Of a stretch of DNA of 64,000 nt, positions 43,376 to 52,721 are shown piece after piece. The notes beneath the pieces were generated by a model, which saw only the letters and a list, made by a program, of their open reading frames with translations, ran no database searches and was not told where the DNA came from. The position numbers were made by a program, and so were the translations under genes. Within the stretch, counting starts at the first letter, position 1, and every line of letters starts with the position of its first letter. The stretch is from Candidatus Vecturithrix granuli (GTDB taxonomy: Bacteria; Moduliflexota; Moduliflexia; Moduliflexales; Moduliflexaceae). The stretch covers positions 133,006 through 197,005 of the forward strand of contig DF820473.1 in assembly GCA_000739535.1 (NCBI GenBank). Direction: 5' to 3'.

Positions 43376-44779
43376 ATGAGCAAAAATGCGGTTGTGTATC
43401 CATATATTCCCAACTCGGTACCTGAGATCAGGGAGCAGATGTTGAAGGAGATCGGCGTCGAGGACATCATGGATTTATTTGCCGAGATTCCGGCCCATTT
43501 GCAGTACCATGAGCGCATGAACCTGCCGGAGCCGATTCCGGATGAATTCTCGTTAAAAAAACATGTTGAAGGCATATTGAATACGAACAAACACTGCTCG
43601 GAATATCTCAATTTTTTAGGAGCGGGTTGTGCACAGCATTTTATCCCGGCGGTATGTGATGAGATCAATGGCCGGGGAGAGTTTCTCACAGCCTATGCCG
43701 CAGACTTTTATGCTGATCACGGCAAGTGGCAGACCCTGTTCGAGTTTTGCAGCCTGATGGGGGAATTACTCGATATGGATGTTGTGAGCGGTTTTTTATA
43801 CGATGGGGCCCAGGCAATCGCCACATCACTGCGTATGGCTTCCAGGATTACCGGACGCCAGGAAGTTCTGCTTCCCAGGACTATGAATCCGCAGGCCCTG
43901 AAGGTGGTAGAGAATTACATGCAAGGGGTGCTCGAACCAGTCATACACATTGTCATGGTGGACTTCGATCCAGCGACCGGGTTGCTCGACCTTCAGGATC
44001 TGAAGTCAAAAGTCTCCTCAAAAACAGCGGCGGTCCTCATTGAGAACCCATCGTATCTCGGTTTTCTTGAAACTCAAGCCGCAGAGATCGGAAAGATTGC
44101 GCGTCAGAACGGGGCTGAGTTTGTTGTCTCCACAGACCCGATTGCCCTCGGAGTGCTCGCCCCGCCTGCTCAATACGGCGCCACCATCGCGTGCGGGGAT
44201 TACCATCCTCTTGGAATCCATCTGCAATGCGGCGGCGGGCAGGCCGGTTTTATTGCAACCCACGATGACATGAAGTATGTCTCTGAATTTAAGGATAAAA
44301 TGTATGGGCTGACAAAAACGGTCGCAGAAGGTGAATACGGATTCGGGCATGTGTTATTCGATAGAACGTCCTTTGGTTCAAGAGAGAAGGCCAAAGAATA
44401 TACGGGCACTTCAAACGCCCTCTGGGCGATTACGGCCGGGGTGTATTTAGCGCTCATGGGGCCAAAGGGGATGGCGGAAGTCGGCCAGACGATCATGCAA
44501 AAATCGCAGTATGCCGCAACGCAAATCGCTCAGATTCCAGGAGTCAAACTCGTTTTCAATTCCCCGTTTTTTAAGGAATTTGTTGTGAATTTCGATGGGA
44601 CCGACATGAGTGTGAAAGCGATCAACAAAGCTTTGCTTGAGCATAACATCTTTGGCGGCCAGGATCTCTCGGTTGAATTTCCGCAACTCGGTCAATCTGC
44701 GCTCTATTGCGTGACAGAAATCATGACGAAAGACAATATCGATACGCTTGTTGCCACGTTGCAGGACATCACCGGATAA
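43376..44779 (+). CDS. gcvPA: Glycine dehydrogenase (decarboxylating) subunit 1
   Basis: The 467-residue protein matches GcvPA: YPYIPNSVPEIREQMLKEIG at the start, YLNFLGAGCAQHFIPAVCDEI, FEFCSLMGELLDMDVVSGFLYDGAQAIATSLRMA, and the CGGGQAGFIAT segment. With GcvPB it forms the PLP-dependent P-protein that decarboxylates glycine. TTGGAGAGGGG precedes the ATG. No gcvT, gcvH or lpd is in the window, so the other parts of the cleavage system must be elsewhere, or the pair serves a related reaction. Confidence 0.92.
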   Translation: MSKNAVVYPYIPNSVPEIREQMLKEIGVEDIMDLFAEIPAHLQYHERMNLPEPIPDEFSLKKHVEGILNTNKHCSEYLNFLGAGCAQHFIPAVCDEINGRGEFLTAYAADFYADHGKWQTLFEFCSLMGELLDMDVVSGFLYDGAQAIATSLRMASRITGRQEVLLPRTMNPQALKVVENYMQGVLEPVIHIVMVDFDPATGLLDLQDLKSKVSSKTAAVLIENPSYLGFLETQAAEIGKIARQNGAEFVVSTDPIALGVLAPPAQYGATIACGDYHPLGIHLQCGGGQAGFIATHDDMKYVSEFKDKMYGLTKTVAEGEYGFGHVLFDRTSFGSREKAKEYTGTSNALWAITAGVYLALMGPKGMAEVGQTIMQKSQYAATQIAQIPGVKLVFNSPFFKEFVVNFDGTDMSVKAINKALLEHNIFGGQDLSVEFPQLGQSALYCVTEIMTKDNIDTLVATLQDITG

Positions 44780-44805
44780 TTTCAGGAGGAGAAAGGAGAC
44801 CTATT

Positions 44806-46365
44806 ATGGGGGAAGAACGCAACAGACGTTTACGTAAGTTTCATCAAGCTCAGTGGGATGAAGAAATGATCTTTGAGTTAAGCGTCCCTGGTGAAAGGGG
44901 GGTGATTCCTCCCAGGGCCGAGGAAGCCATCCAAAACAAGGTAGGAAACGGCGTATCAGTGATTCCCGATGATCTCAGAAGAACAACCGCTCCGGAGCTT
45001 CCTGAAGTCAATCAACCACGAATTGTTAGGCATTTTACACGCTTATCCCAGGAAACGCTGGGAGTGGATGTCACTCCTGATATCAGCCTGGCAACATGTA
45101 CCATGAAGTACAGTCCGAAAGTCCAGGAGCATCTGGCGGCCAGACACCCCGGGATGACAGAAGTCCATCCTTTACAGCCTGAAGAGACCATGCAGGGTAT
45201 CCTGGAGATCTATTACAAAGTTGAGCAATTCCTGAAGGAGATTTCCGGCCTGGATTATTTTTGTTTCCAACCCGGCGGCGGAGCACACGCCATCTTTACC
45301 AATGCGTGTATTATGCGAGCATACCATGCCGCACGGGGAGAACAACATCGGGATGAAATCATTACCACGATCTTTTCCCACCCGGCCAATGCGGCTGCTC
45401 CAGCTACGGCCGGATACAAAGTCATCACCCTGATGCCGGATGAGCATGGTTATCCGAGTCTGGACGCTTTCAAGGCCGCGCTTTCTGAACGTACTGCGGG
45501 GATCTTCATCACCAACCCTGAAGATACCGGGCTTTTCAACCCCAACATCGATCACTATGTGAATGCCGCGCACGCGGTAGGGGCATTATGTTCGTATGAT
45601 CAGGCCAACGCCAACGCTGTGCTAGGAATTGCACGGGCCAAAGAATCCGGCTTCGACCTGTGTCATTTTAACTTACACAAAACATTCTCCTCCCCGCATG
45701 GCTGTATGGGACCTGCTCTGGGAGCGAACGGCGTGCAAGCAGAACTTGCAAAATTTCTGCCGGTGCCGAGGGTGGAATTTGACGGCAAAAGGTATTCCTT
45801 GAATTACGACTGTCCTGAGAGTATCGGACGAGTGCGATCATTCTTCGGAAATGTGCCTGTGGTTCTGAGAGCATACTCCTGGATCATGCAGCATGGCGCG
45901 GATGGTTTGGCAGAGGTAGCCAAATGTTCGGTGCTCAACAGTAACTACCTGGAAAAGAAGATCAGAGAGATTCCCGGGGTAAGCGTCTGGTATGCAGAAG
46001 GCACGCGCAGACTGGAACAGGTCCGATATTGTTGGGAGAATCTGAAAGAGGAAATCGGAGTAGGTACGGACGACGTGAAACGCCGCATGGCCGATTATGG
46101 GCTTCAACATTATTGGACCAGTCACCATCCCTGGGTTGTCCCGGAACCTTTTACGCTGGAACCCTGCGAGTCGTATTCAAAAGATGATCTCGATGAGTAT
46201 GTGGCGGTTCTGAGACAAATTGTCAAAGAGGCTTATGATGATCCTGAGTTCGTGAAGAATGCCCCGTATAACTCCACGATTCATAAGATCCCGAACCCGG
46301 AAATTGATGAACCGGAAAGAATCGTGATTACCTGGCGTCAATACAAAAAGAAGGGACTCAAGTAG
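44806..46365 (+). CDS. gcvPB: Glycine dehydrogenase (decarboxylating) subunit 2
   Basis: The 519-residue protein has the PLP lysine at about residue 291 in CHFNLHKTFSSPHGCMGPAL, with FQPGGGAHAIFTNACIMRAY and TNPEDTGLFNPNI upstream. It carries the GcvPB opening ERGVIPPRAEEAIQ variant region and ends IVITWRQYKKKGLK. I start at MGEERN, preceded by AAAGGAG, 26 bases after the gcvPA stop. It pairs with GcvPA to form the P-protein. Confidence 0.92.
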   Translation: MGEERNRRLRKFHQAQWDEEMIFELSVPGERGVIPPRAEEAIQNKVGNGVSVIPDDLRRTTAPELPEVNQPRIVRHFTRLSQETLGVDVTPDISLATCTMKYSPKVQEHLAARHPGMTEVHPLQPEETMQGILEIYYKVEQFLKEISGLDYFCFQPGGGAHAIFTNACIMRAYHAARGEQHRDEIITTIFSHPANAAAPATAGYKVITLMPDEHGYPSLDAFKAALSERTAGIFITNPEDTGLFNPNIDHYVNAAHAVGALCSYDQANANAVLGIARAKESGFDLCHFNLHKTFSSPHGCMGPALGANGVQAELAKFLPVPRVEFDGKRYSLNYDCPESIGRVRSFFGNVPVVLRAYSWIMQHGADGLAEVAKCSVLNSNYLEKKIREIPGVSVWYAEGTRRLEQVRYCWENLKEEIGVGTDDVKRRMADYGLQHYWTSHHPWVVPEPFTLEPCESYSKDDLDEYVAVLRQIVKEAYDDPEFVKNAPYNSTIHKIPNPEIDEPERIVITWRQYKKKGLK

Positions 46366-46372
46366 CCTGAAT

Positions 46373-47491
46373 ATGAAGAAAGTAGGGATCATCGTCAATC
46401 CTGTAGCCGGGATGGGGGGGCGAGTAGGACTTAAGGGAAGCGATGGCGTTGAGATTTTGCGTATGGCCAGGAAGTTGGGGGCCGAGCCGGAATCTCCCAA
46501 AAGAACGGTGGACGCGCTCAAAAGCCTTGCGACCTTCAAGGATCAGCTTGAATTCATCACTTATCCGCATGAAATGGGAGAGGATGAATGTCGCGCGGCC
46601 GGTTTATCCCCCAGAGTGATTGGCTCCATTCAGAGCGGAGAGACAACTGCTGAAGACACGGAAAAGGCGGCTCAGCTTATGCTTGCAGAGAATGTGGACT
46701 TGCTCTTGTTTGCCGGCGGCGACGGGACAGCGCGAAATATCTGTCATGCTGTGAAGCAGAAGATGTTGACGCTTGGCATTCCGACCGGGGTGAAAATCCA
46801 TTCTGCGGTCTATGCGACTACTCCCGGAAACGCGGGAGAAGTCGCTCTGATGACGCTGGAAGGACGAATAAAAGATGACCATCTGGCAGAAGTGATGGAT
46901 ATTGATGAAGCGGCCTTTCGCAATGGAATTGTCAGCGCAAAACTTTACGGGTTTCTGCGTGTGCCGACCGAAAGCAGGTTTGTTCAGAATGCAAAATCCG
47001 GTGGGATCGCGTCTGAAAAAGAGGTTCTCCAGGGGATTGCTATGAGTGTGATCGAGGCGATGACAGCGAAGGATGTGTATTTCATTATTGGTCCTGGAAC
47101 GACAACTCGAACGATCATGGAGAATCTGAGGCTTGAAAACACGCTGCTCGGCGTAGATGTCCTTTACAATAAGCAGCTTGTGGCTCAGGATGTGAACGAA
47201 GCTCAACTCCTGGAAATCATCAAGGGGAAGAAAGCCAGGATTGTCGTGACGGTGATCGGGCGGCAAGGTTATCTGTTTGGTCGCGGGAATCAGCAGATCA
47301 GTCCACGAGTGATTCGAGAAGTTGGCAAAGAGCATATCATCGTGATAGCGACAAAGGAAAAATTGATCGCGTTACAGGGCCGGCCGCTTCTGGTAGATAC
47401 CGGCGATGAAGAGCTTGATAAGGAATTGCAGGGCTATGTAAAAGTCACGACCGGATATGCGGATTATACAATGTATAAAGTTGGATATTAA
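46373..47491 (+). CDS. ATP-NAD/AcoX kinase family protein
   Basis: The 372-residue protein has the NAD-kinase motif LLLFAGGDGTARNICHAV (GGDGT), the N-terminal VGIIVNPVAGMGGRVGLKGSD and a second-domain region GVKIHSAVYATTPGNAGEVAL. It belongs to the ATP-NAD kinase family sometimes called AcoX-like, larger than standard NAD kinases. It lies eight bases after gcvPB, so it likely supports the NAD(P)-dependent steps encoded downstream; true NAD kinase activity is inferred. Confidence 0.88.
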   Translation: MKKVGIIVNPVAGMGGRVGLKGSDGVEILRMARKLGAEPESPKRTVDALKSLATFKDQLEFITYPHEMGEDECRAAGLSPRVIGSIQSGETTAEDTEKAAQLMLAENVDLLLFAGGDGTARNICHAVKQKMLTLGIPTGVKIHSAVYATTPGNAGEVALMTLEGRIKDDHLAEVMDIDEAAFRNGIVSAKLYGFLRVPTESRFVQNAKSGGIASEKEVLQGIAMSVIEAMTAKDVYFIIGPGTTTRTIMENLRLENTLLGVDVLYNKQLVAQDVNEAQLLEIIKGKKARIVVTVIGRQGYLFGRGNQQISPRVIREVGKEHIIVIATKEKLIALQGRPLLVDTGDEELDKELQGYVKVTTGYADYTMYKVGY

Positions 47492-47551
47492 CGCTATTGG
47501 AAAGGGGGTGATAGTTTTTATACTGACAAACGTTATAAATTGCGCTTTTCT

Positions 47552-47643
47552 TTAACCCACCCCTAACCCCTCCCAGGAGGGGAATTCGCGTGTCGGTATG
47601 GACACATATTCCCCTCCTGGGAGGGGTTAGGGGTGGGTGTTAA
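47552..47643. repeat. 92-bp near-perfect long hairpin
   Basis: ACCCACCCCTAACCCCTCCC plus AGGAGGGGAAT in the left arm (47552-47585) pairs with the right arm at 47608-47643, differing only by a 2-base indel near the end. It lies between the NAD kinase family gene and the livK-like gene. It could attenuate transcription into the transporter genes, or be a dispersed repeat. Confidence 0.8.
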
Positions 47644-47749
47644 AAGCTCAGATTATGACGACTTTGAGTATAGCTGAAAAAAGTGTCGCTAAAGAGAGGA
47701 GATCGCAAGCTTCAAAGATAAACAATACCAGGTAACGGAGGTTTCAAAA

Positions 47750-48976
47750 ATGAAAAAAACTATCGTGACGTTATTAGTGGTGATAAGCATTCTGAGTATA
47801 TTTACCGTTGCTTATGCTCAAGAGACCGTGAAAGTAGGAATTCTTCTGCCGCTCAGCGGTCCGGCTGCTCCGATCGGAGTGAACTCCCTGAATGGTCATA
47901 AGATGGCGGTTGAGGAGATTAACGCTGCCGGGGGCATTCGTGCGTTAGGCGGCGCGAAAATAGAGTTGGTCGTGGCTGATAGCGGCGGTGATCCCAAAGT
48001 CGGAATGACTCAGGCCGAACGGCTGATCACAAAAGACGGGGTTGTCGCGATCATGGGCGCGTATCAGAGTAGTGTGACCTATCCCAGTACGCAGGTTGCC
48101 GAACAATATGAGATTCCCTATCTTGTTCCTTCCTCCTATTTACCGACAATTACTGAAAGAGGGTTTAAATATACGTTCCGGGTGTGTTTAACCGCTGATT
48201 TGGCAAGCCGAGAACAAATTGCGTTTTTAGACAGAATGGGCAAACTGACGGGGAAGCCGGTTAAAACTCTGGGACTGCTCTATGAAAATACCGACTGGGG
48301 AGAATCGACCGCAGAAAGCTGGGAAAAGTATGCAGAGGAATTTGGTTTTGATGTTGTCCTGAATGAAGAATATCCGGCCAATTCAGCCACTTTACAGCCA
48401 GTTGTGCTGAAAATCAAACAAGCGAAGCCGGATGTGTTGCTGTTCGCGTCATACACCTCAGATGCGATTTTGTTGGCGAAAGGGATTGCAGAGCAGAAGA
48501 TCGATGTGAAAGTGTATGTTGGAACCGCTGGTGGACATGCTGACCCGGTATTTATTGAAAATGTTGGCGATGCGTCGAATTATTATTTTGATTTGGCCGA
48601 AACCTCACCCGATATCGACCTGCCTTTGGCTGTCGAAACAAATGCGAAATACAAAGAACAATACGGGGTTGATATGAGCGATGATTGTATCAAGTGCTAT
48701 ACGTCAACGTATGTTTTGGCAAAAGCGATCGAAATTGCGGCTTCAACCGATCCGAAAGATATTCGACGCGTTGTGGCAAATATCAAGATGATCCCAGGGC
48801 AAAAAGGAATTATCACACCCTATGAGATCGAATTTGGCCCTGATGGCCAAAACCTTCATGCACGGGCGGTCATTGTCCAGACTTTAGATCAAAAACGAGT
48901 TGTCGTGTATCCGGCGGAATTGGCTTTGCCGGGAGCAACGATTGTGTGGCCAACCCCTGCCTGGGCTGAAAGATAA
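47750..48976 (+). CDS. HAAT-family ABC substrate-binding protein (LivK-like)
   Basis: The 408-residue protein has a signal peptide (MKKTIVTLLVVISILSIFTV, cleavage after YAQ) and the LivK-type fold: VKVGILLPLSGPAAPIGVNS, NGHKMAVEEINAAGGI, ERLITKDGVVAIMGAYQSSV and YPANSATLQPVVLKIKQAKPDVLLF. GGAGG precedes the ATG. It delivers a ligand to LivHMGF-like parts downstream; branched-chain or other amino acids or amides are typical ligands. Context with glycine decarboxylase suggests an amino-acid-related ligand. Confidence 0.9.
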   Translation: MKKTIVTLLVVISILSIFTVAYAQETVKVGILLPLSGPAAPIGVNSLNGHKMAVEEINAAGGIRALGGAKIELVVADSGGDPKVGMTQAERLITKDGVVAIMGAYQSSVTYPSTQVAEQYEIPYLVPSSYLPTITERGFKYTFRVCLTADLASREQIAFLDRMGKLTGKPVKTLGLLYENTDWGESTAESWEKYAEEFGFDVVLNEEYPANSATLQPVVLKIKQAKPDVLLFASYTSDAILLAKGIAEQKIDVKVYVGTAGGHADPVFIENVGDASNYYFDLAETSPDIDLPLAVETNAKYKEQYGVDMSDDCIKCYTSTYVLAKAIEIAASTDPKDIRRVVANIKMIPGQKGIITPYEIEFGPDGQNLHARAVIVQTLDQKRVVVYPAELALPGATIVWPTPAWAER

Positions 48977-49016
48977 AGGTCAACCGGCGCCAGAAACTGA
49001 TGGAAGTCGAATAGTG

Positions 49017-49173
49017 ACTACTCAGCCACGGAGTGACACGAAGACACGCAAAAAAAGCCTTTTTCTTTCGGAAAATCGGTGAACACGCGTGACATACTCG
49101 CATAAAATAGGTGTATTGCGTAATAGTTCATCTATGACACTTCGTGTCACTTCGCGTTCTTAGCGGCTGAGTA
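49017..49173. repeat. 157-bp inverted repeat, CTCAGCC family
   Basis: ACTCAGCCACGGAGTGACAC at the left (49018-49043 region) pairs imperfectly with CTTCGTGTCACTTCGCG and GCGGCTGAGTA at the right (49140-49173). The middle is less structured. It lies between livK-like and livH-like genes. Confidence 0.65.
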
Positions 49174-49218
49174 ATTACGTCGAATATAAAGATACCCTGA
49201 ACGAAAGGATCATATCCT

Positions 49219-50103
49219 ATGGAAATCATCGTCGAAGTCGTTATTAATGGAATATTGATGGGAAGCATATACGGACTCACAGCACTGGGGCTGACCCTCA
49301 TCTTTGGGGTCATGAAGATCATTAATTTTGCTCATGGCACGTATCTTATGGTGGCCATGTATCTGGTGTATGGGATCGTCACGTTTACCGGAATCGATCC
49401 GTACCTTACCTTAATTTTCGTCGTGCCGATCTCCTTTATGTTAGGGTACTTTTCGCAGGTCATTTTTATTACCCCGGTACTGAAAGCCGAGCGTGATGTC
49501 AGAGAACCTATCGGTGTTTTGCTCCTGACAGCGGGATTATGGATTTTCGTAAATAATTTTTTTCTCATGTTGTTCGGGGCAAATTTTCGATCCCTGGCCA
49601 CGGCGTATAGCGGGACGACGTATGAACTCGGGAATATGATGATCAGCCGACCCCTGTTTTATGCGTTTATCACGAGTATTTTGACAACTGTGCTCCTTTT
49701 TATCTTTCTCAAAAAGACCAGGTCAGGCCGGGCAATCCGAGCAGTTGGTCAGGATCGAGAAGCGGCAAGTTTAATGGGCATTAATATTTATAAAATCTAT
49801 AATATTGCGTTCGGAATAGGAATCGCTGCGCTTGGGGTCGCCGGCGTGATTATCATCCCATTGTTCTATCTCCATCCCTTTGCGGGAGATGTGTTCGATA
49901 TTCGAGCGTTTGTCATCGTTGTCCTCGGAGGTCTGGGGAGCGTGCCAGGCGCGCTTTTAGGAGGAATCATTATCGGAGTCATCGAATCCGTTGCCGGACA
50001 ATATTTGACAATGACCTGGGCCACGGCGCTGATTTATATTATTTTTTTATTCATGCTGTTTCTCAGACCACAAGGGATTTTCGGATTTGAAAAGGAAAGC
50101 TAA
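49219..50103 (+). CDS. HAAT ABC transporter permease (LivH-like)
   Basis: The 294-residue protein has about eight membrane helices and the family text NGILMGSIYGLTALGLTLIFGVMKIINFAHGTYLMV, then GRAIRAVGQDREAASLMGIN cytoplasmic EAA-like loop. AAAGGA precedes the ATG. It forms the channel with the LivM-like product encoded 23 bases downstream. Confidence 0.92.
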   Translation: MEIIVEVVINGILMGSIYGLTALGLTLIFGVMKIINFAHGTYLMVAMYLVYGIVTFTGIDPYLTLIFVVPISFMLGYFSQVIFITPVLKAERDVREPIGVLLLTAGLWIFVNNFFLMLFGANFRSLATAYSGTTYELGNMMISRPLFYAFITSILTTVLLFIFLKKTRSGRAIRAVGQDREAASLMGINIYKIYNIAFGIGIAALGVAGVIIIPLFYLHPFAGDVFDIRAFVIVVLGGLGSVPGALLGGIIIGVIESVAGQYLTMTWATALIYIIFLFMLFLRPQGIFGFEKES

Positions 50104-50126
50104 CAGGAGAAAAGGAGTCTTTCATC

Positions 50127-51152
50127 ATGAAAAATACATCCAGCGAAGGTAGCAGGAGATTGTTCAATCTTGATCGATCGTTATTGTTATTGGCTGTTGT
50201 CGTGCTCATCGCAATTCCCATCGTTATGCGAAGTGTGACCTGGTTGCAGGTGATGATTCTGGTGTTATGGTATGCCTGTTTGACCTCAAGTTGGAATTTC
50301 GTCGGAGGGTTTGCCGGCGTCCTCCCTTTAGGACACTCTGTCTTTGCCGGGATCGGAGCTTATACCTCAACACTTCTCTTTATCTATCTGGGGCTTACAC
50401 CCTGGATTGGTATGCTCCTCGGAGGGATTCTCGCCGCCGCAGTTGCTCTGCTGATTGGATTACCTACATTTAAGTTGCACGGCGCCTATTATGCCTTAGC
50501 TTCGATAGCGTTTGTTGAGGTCGTGCGAATCATCACTGAAAATACTAAAGAGGTCTTTGGGATAAAGATTAATGGCGCGCGTGGATTGTTAGTTCCGTTA
50601 AAAGGACAGGCCCCTCTGTACTTTCAATTTTCTGATAAACGTTACTATTACTACATTATTTTAGCCCTTCTGTTTCTCATTCTCTGGATCACATATACAA
50701 TTCATAATTCAAAATTAGGGTTTTACTTAGTTGCAGGTGGGGAAGAGCAAGAAGCCGCAGAATCCTTAGGAGTGAATGTCAGGAAATGCAAACTGATCGC
50801 GCTTGCGTTGAGCGCGTTTTTTACTGCTATCGTCGGCACGTTTTATGCACAGCTTGTCCTTTTTATCTATCCTCAGGGGATCATTGCATTGGCGTTGTCT
50901 TTTGAAATTGCTTTTATCGCAATCATTGGCGGAAGAGGGACGCTCCTGGGGCCGATTCTCGGTGCCTTTATCCTGGTTCCAATTGCGGAGATCAGTCGGA
51001 TGTATCTTTCGGGGAGCCGCTTTTTAGGAATTCATTTGATGTTATATAGTGGGATTATTGTCCTGGTCATGTTATTCAAGCCCCAGGGCATGATGGGAGT
51101 CGTCGAAAACGCGTATTTTACCGTCACGAAAAAATTACGAGGAGAATCGTGA
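50127..51152 (+). CDS. HAAT ABC transporter permease (LivM-like)
   Basis: The 341-residue protein has about ten hydrophobic helices with the LivM pattern SSWNFVGGFAGVLPLGHSVFAGIGAY, PTFKLHGAYYALASIAFVEV and GEEQEAAESLGVNVRKCKL, ending at ILVMLFKPQGMMG. GGAGAAAAGGAG precedes the ATG. It is the second permease of the transporter. Confidence 0.92.
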   Translation: MKNTSSEGSRRLFNLDRSLLLLAVVVLIAIPIVMRSVTWLQVMILVLWYACLTSSWNFVGGFAGVLPLGHSVFAGIGAYTSTLLFIYLGLTPWIGMLLGGILAAAVALLIGLPTFKLHGAYYALASIAFVEVVRIITENTKEVFGIKINGARGLLVPLKGQAPLYFQFSDKRYYYYIILALLFLILWITYTIHNSKLGFYLVAGGEEQEAAESLGVNVRKCKLIALALSAFFTAIVGTFYAQLVLFIYPQGIIALALSFEIAFIAIIGGRGTLLGPILGAFILVPIAEISRMYLSGSRFLGIHLMLYSGIIVLVMLFKPQGMMGVVENAYFTVTKKLRGES

Positions 51153-51176
51153 AACTATACCGGGAGAGGAGATACT

Positions 51177-51905
51177 ATGAGCCTGTTTACCCTTGAACAT
51201 ATCACCAAAAGATTCGGAGGATTAAAAGCGGTCAGTGATTTCAGTCTGACCTTAGAACAAGGAGACATTGTTGGCTTAATCGGGCCGAACGGAGCGGGAA
51301 AAACAACGATCTTCAATGTTATCACCGGAGTCTATCCGGCCGATAGCGGAAAAATCCTTTTTCAGAATGAGGATATTAAAACCCTTAAACCATACAATAT
51401 CTGCTTAAAAGGGATTGGGAGAACCTTTCAGATCGTTAAGCCCTTTTTGAATCGGACCATTCTGTACAATGTCATGGTAGGCGCGTTTTCTCGCGTAAGG
51501 ACGAAAGAGGAAGCTGAGCAGGAGGCCATAAAAACGCTTGAATTTACCAATTTGCTGCCGAAAAAGGATGTGCTTGCTAAAAATCTGACTCTGCCTGATC
51601 GCAAACGGCTCGAGATTGCGAGAGCCTTAGCGACGAAACCGCAATTATTACTTTTGGACGAGGTGATGGCGGGGTTGAACCCCACAGAAATCGACGAAGC
51701 CATCACATTAGTCAGAAAAATGCGCGCAGAAAAAAAGATATCAATCTTGATTATTGAACATGTGATGCAGGTTATTATGTCGCTTTCAGATCGCATTATC
51801 GTCCTTCATCACGGTGAAAAAATTGCGGAAGGTACTCCTGAAGAAGTCGCGAGCAATAAACAGGTGATCGAAGCGTATTTAGGAGAAGAATATGTCACTA
51901 CTTAA
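51177..51905 (+). CDS. HAAT ABC transporter ATPase (LivG-like)
   Basis: The 242-residue protein has Walker A GPNGAGKTTIFNVITGVYP, the LivG signature variant LTLPDRKRLEIARALA and Walker B LLLLDEVMAGLNPTEID. GAGAGGAG precedes the ATG. Its 3' end overlaps the start of the LivF-like gene by 14 bases. Confidence 0.92.
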   Translation: MSLFTLEHITKRFGGLKAVSDFSLTLEQGDIVGLIGPNGAGKTTIFNVITGVYPADSGKILFQNEDIKTLKPYNICLKGIGRTFQIVKPFLNRTILYNVMVGAFSRVRTKEEAEQEAIKTLEFTNLLPKKDVLAKNLTLPDRKRLEIARALATKPQLLLLDEVMAGLNPTEIDEAITLVRKMRAEKKISILIIEHVMQVIMSLSDRIIVLHHGEKIAEGTPEEVASNKQVIEAYLGEEYVTT

Positions 51906-52602
51906 CATCGAACAGATTAATGTTGCTTATGGAGAAGTCCAGGTGTTACACGAGATTTCTCTGGAGGTACACGAACAGGAGATTGTGAGTATTGTCGGGG
52001 CGAATAGCGCAGGGAAAAGCACTCTTCTTAAAACGATATCCGGCTTGCTTCAAATGACCTCCGGAAAAATTGAATTTGAAAACCAGCGCGTTGATAATCT
52101 GCCACCCCATGATATTGTGGAGCGAGGAATCATTCAGATTCCGGAGGGAAGAAGATTATTTCCATTTTTAACGGTTCAGGAAAATCTAGAGGTCGGTGCG
52201 TACAATTCGCGGGCTGCCAGTCAGATCAACCAAACCCTGCAAGAAATTCTGGAACTGTTTCCGATTCTGAAAGAACGAAAAAATCAATTGGCCAGAACGT
52301 TAAGCGGTGGTGAACAGCAAATGTTGGCGATTGGGAGAGGGTTAATGGCGAAACCAAAGCTTTTGATGTTCGATGAGCCTTCTCTGGGATTAGCTCCACT
52401 TTTAGTAAAAGAGGTTTTTGACATCATTCCGAAGGTCAGGGAACAGGGAATTCCTGTGTTGTTGGTTGAGCAGAATGTCAAACACTCTTTGAGCCTCAGT
52501 GATCGAGGATATGTGCTAGAAAATGGCAAAATTGCGTTAACAGGAACCGGCCAGGAACTTTTGGAGAACAAAGATATTAAAAAAGCCTATTTAGGGGCTT
52601 AA
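51892..52602 (+). CDS. HAAT ABC transporter ATPase (LivF-like)
   Basis: The 236-residue protein has Walker A GANSAGKSTLLKTISGL, FPFLTVQENLEVGAYNSR, the signature LSGGEQQMLAIGRGLMAKP and Walker B LLMFDEPSLGLAPLLV. It completes the transporter; stop-start overlap with the LivG-like gene supports coupled synthesis. Confidence 0.92.
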   Translation: MSLLNIEQINVAYGEVQVLHEISLEVHEQEIVSIVGANSAGKSTLLKTISGLLQMTSGKIEFENQRVDNLPPHDIVERGIIQIPEGRRLFPFLTVQENLEVGAYNSRAASQINQTLQEILELFPILKERKNQLARTLSGGEQQMLAIGRGLMAKPKLLMFDEPSLGLAPLLVKEVFDIIPKVREQGIPVLLVEQNVKHSLSLSDRGYVLENGKIALTGTGQELLENKDIKKAYLGA

Positions 52603-52628
52603 GTAAATATGAATAAGTTTTTTTCAGG

Positions 52629-52703
52629 TTCTCGCAAAGCCCGCAAAGACGCAAAGCTCTTGAATATCCATTCTTTGCGAGCTTTGTGGGCTTTGCGAGA
52701 GAA
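52629..52703. repeat. Inverted repeat, TTTGCGAGAA family, copy 2
   Basis: TTCTCGCAAAGCCCGCAAAG at the left pairs with TTTGTGGGCTTTGCGAGAGAA-type sequence at the right. It resembles copy 1 at 30915-30991. It directly precedes the SDR gene and may contribute its leader. Confidence 0.65.
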
Positions 52704-52721
52704 TTTATCAGAAAGGGTACT

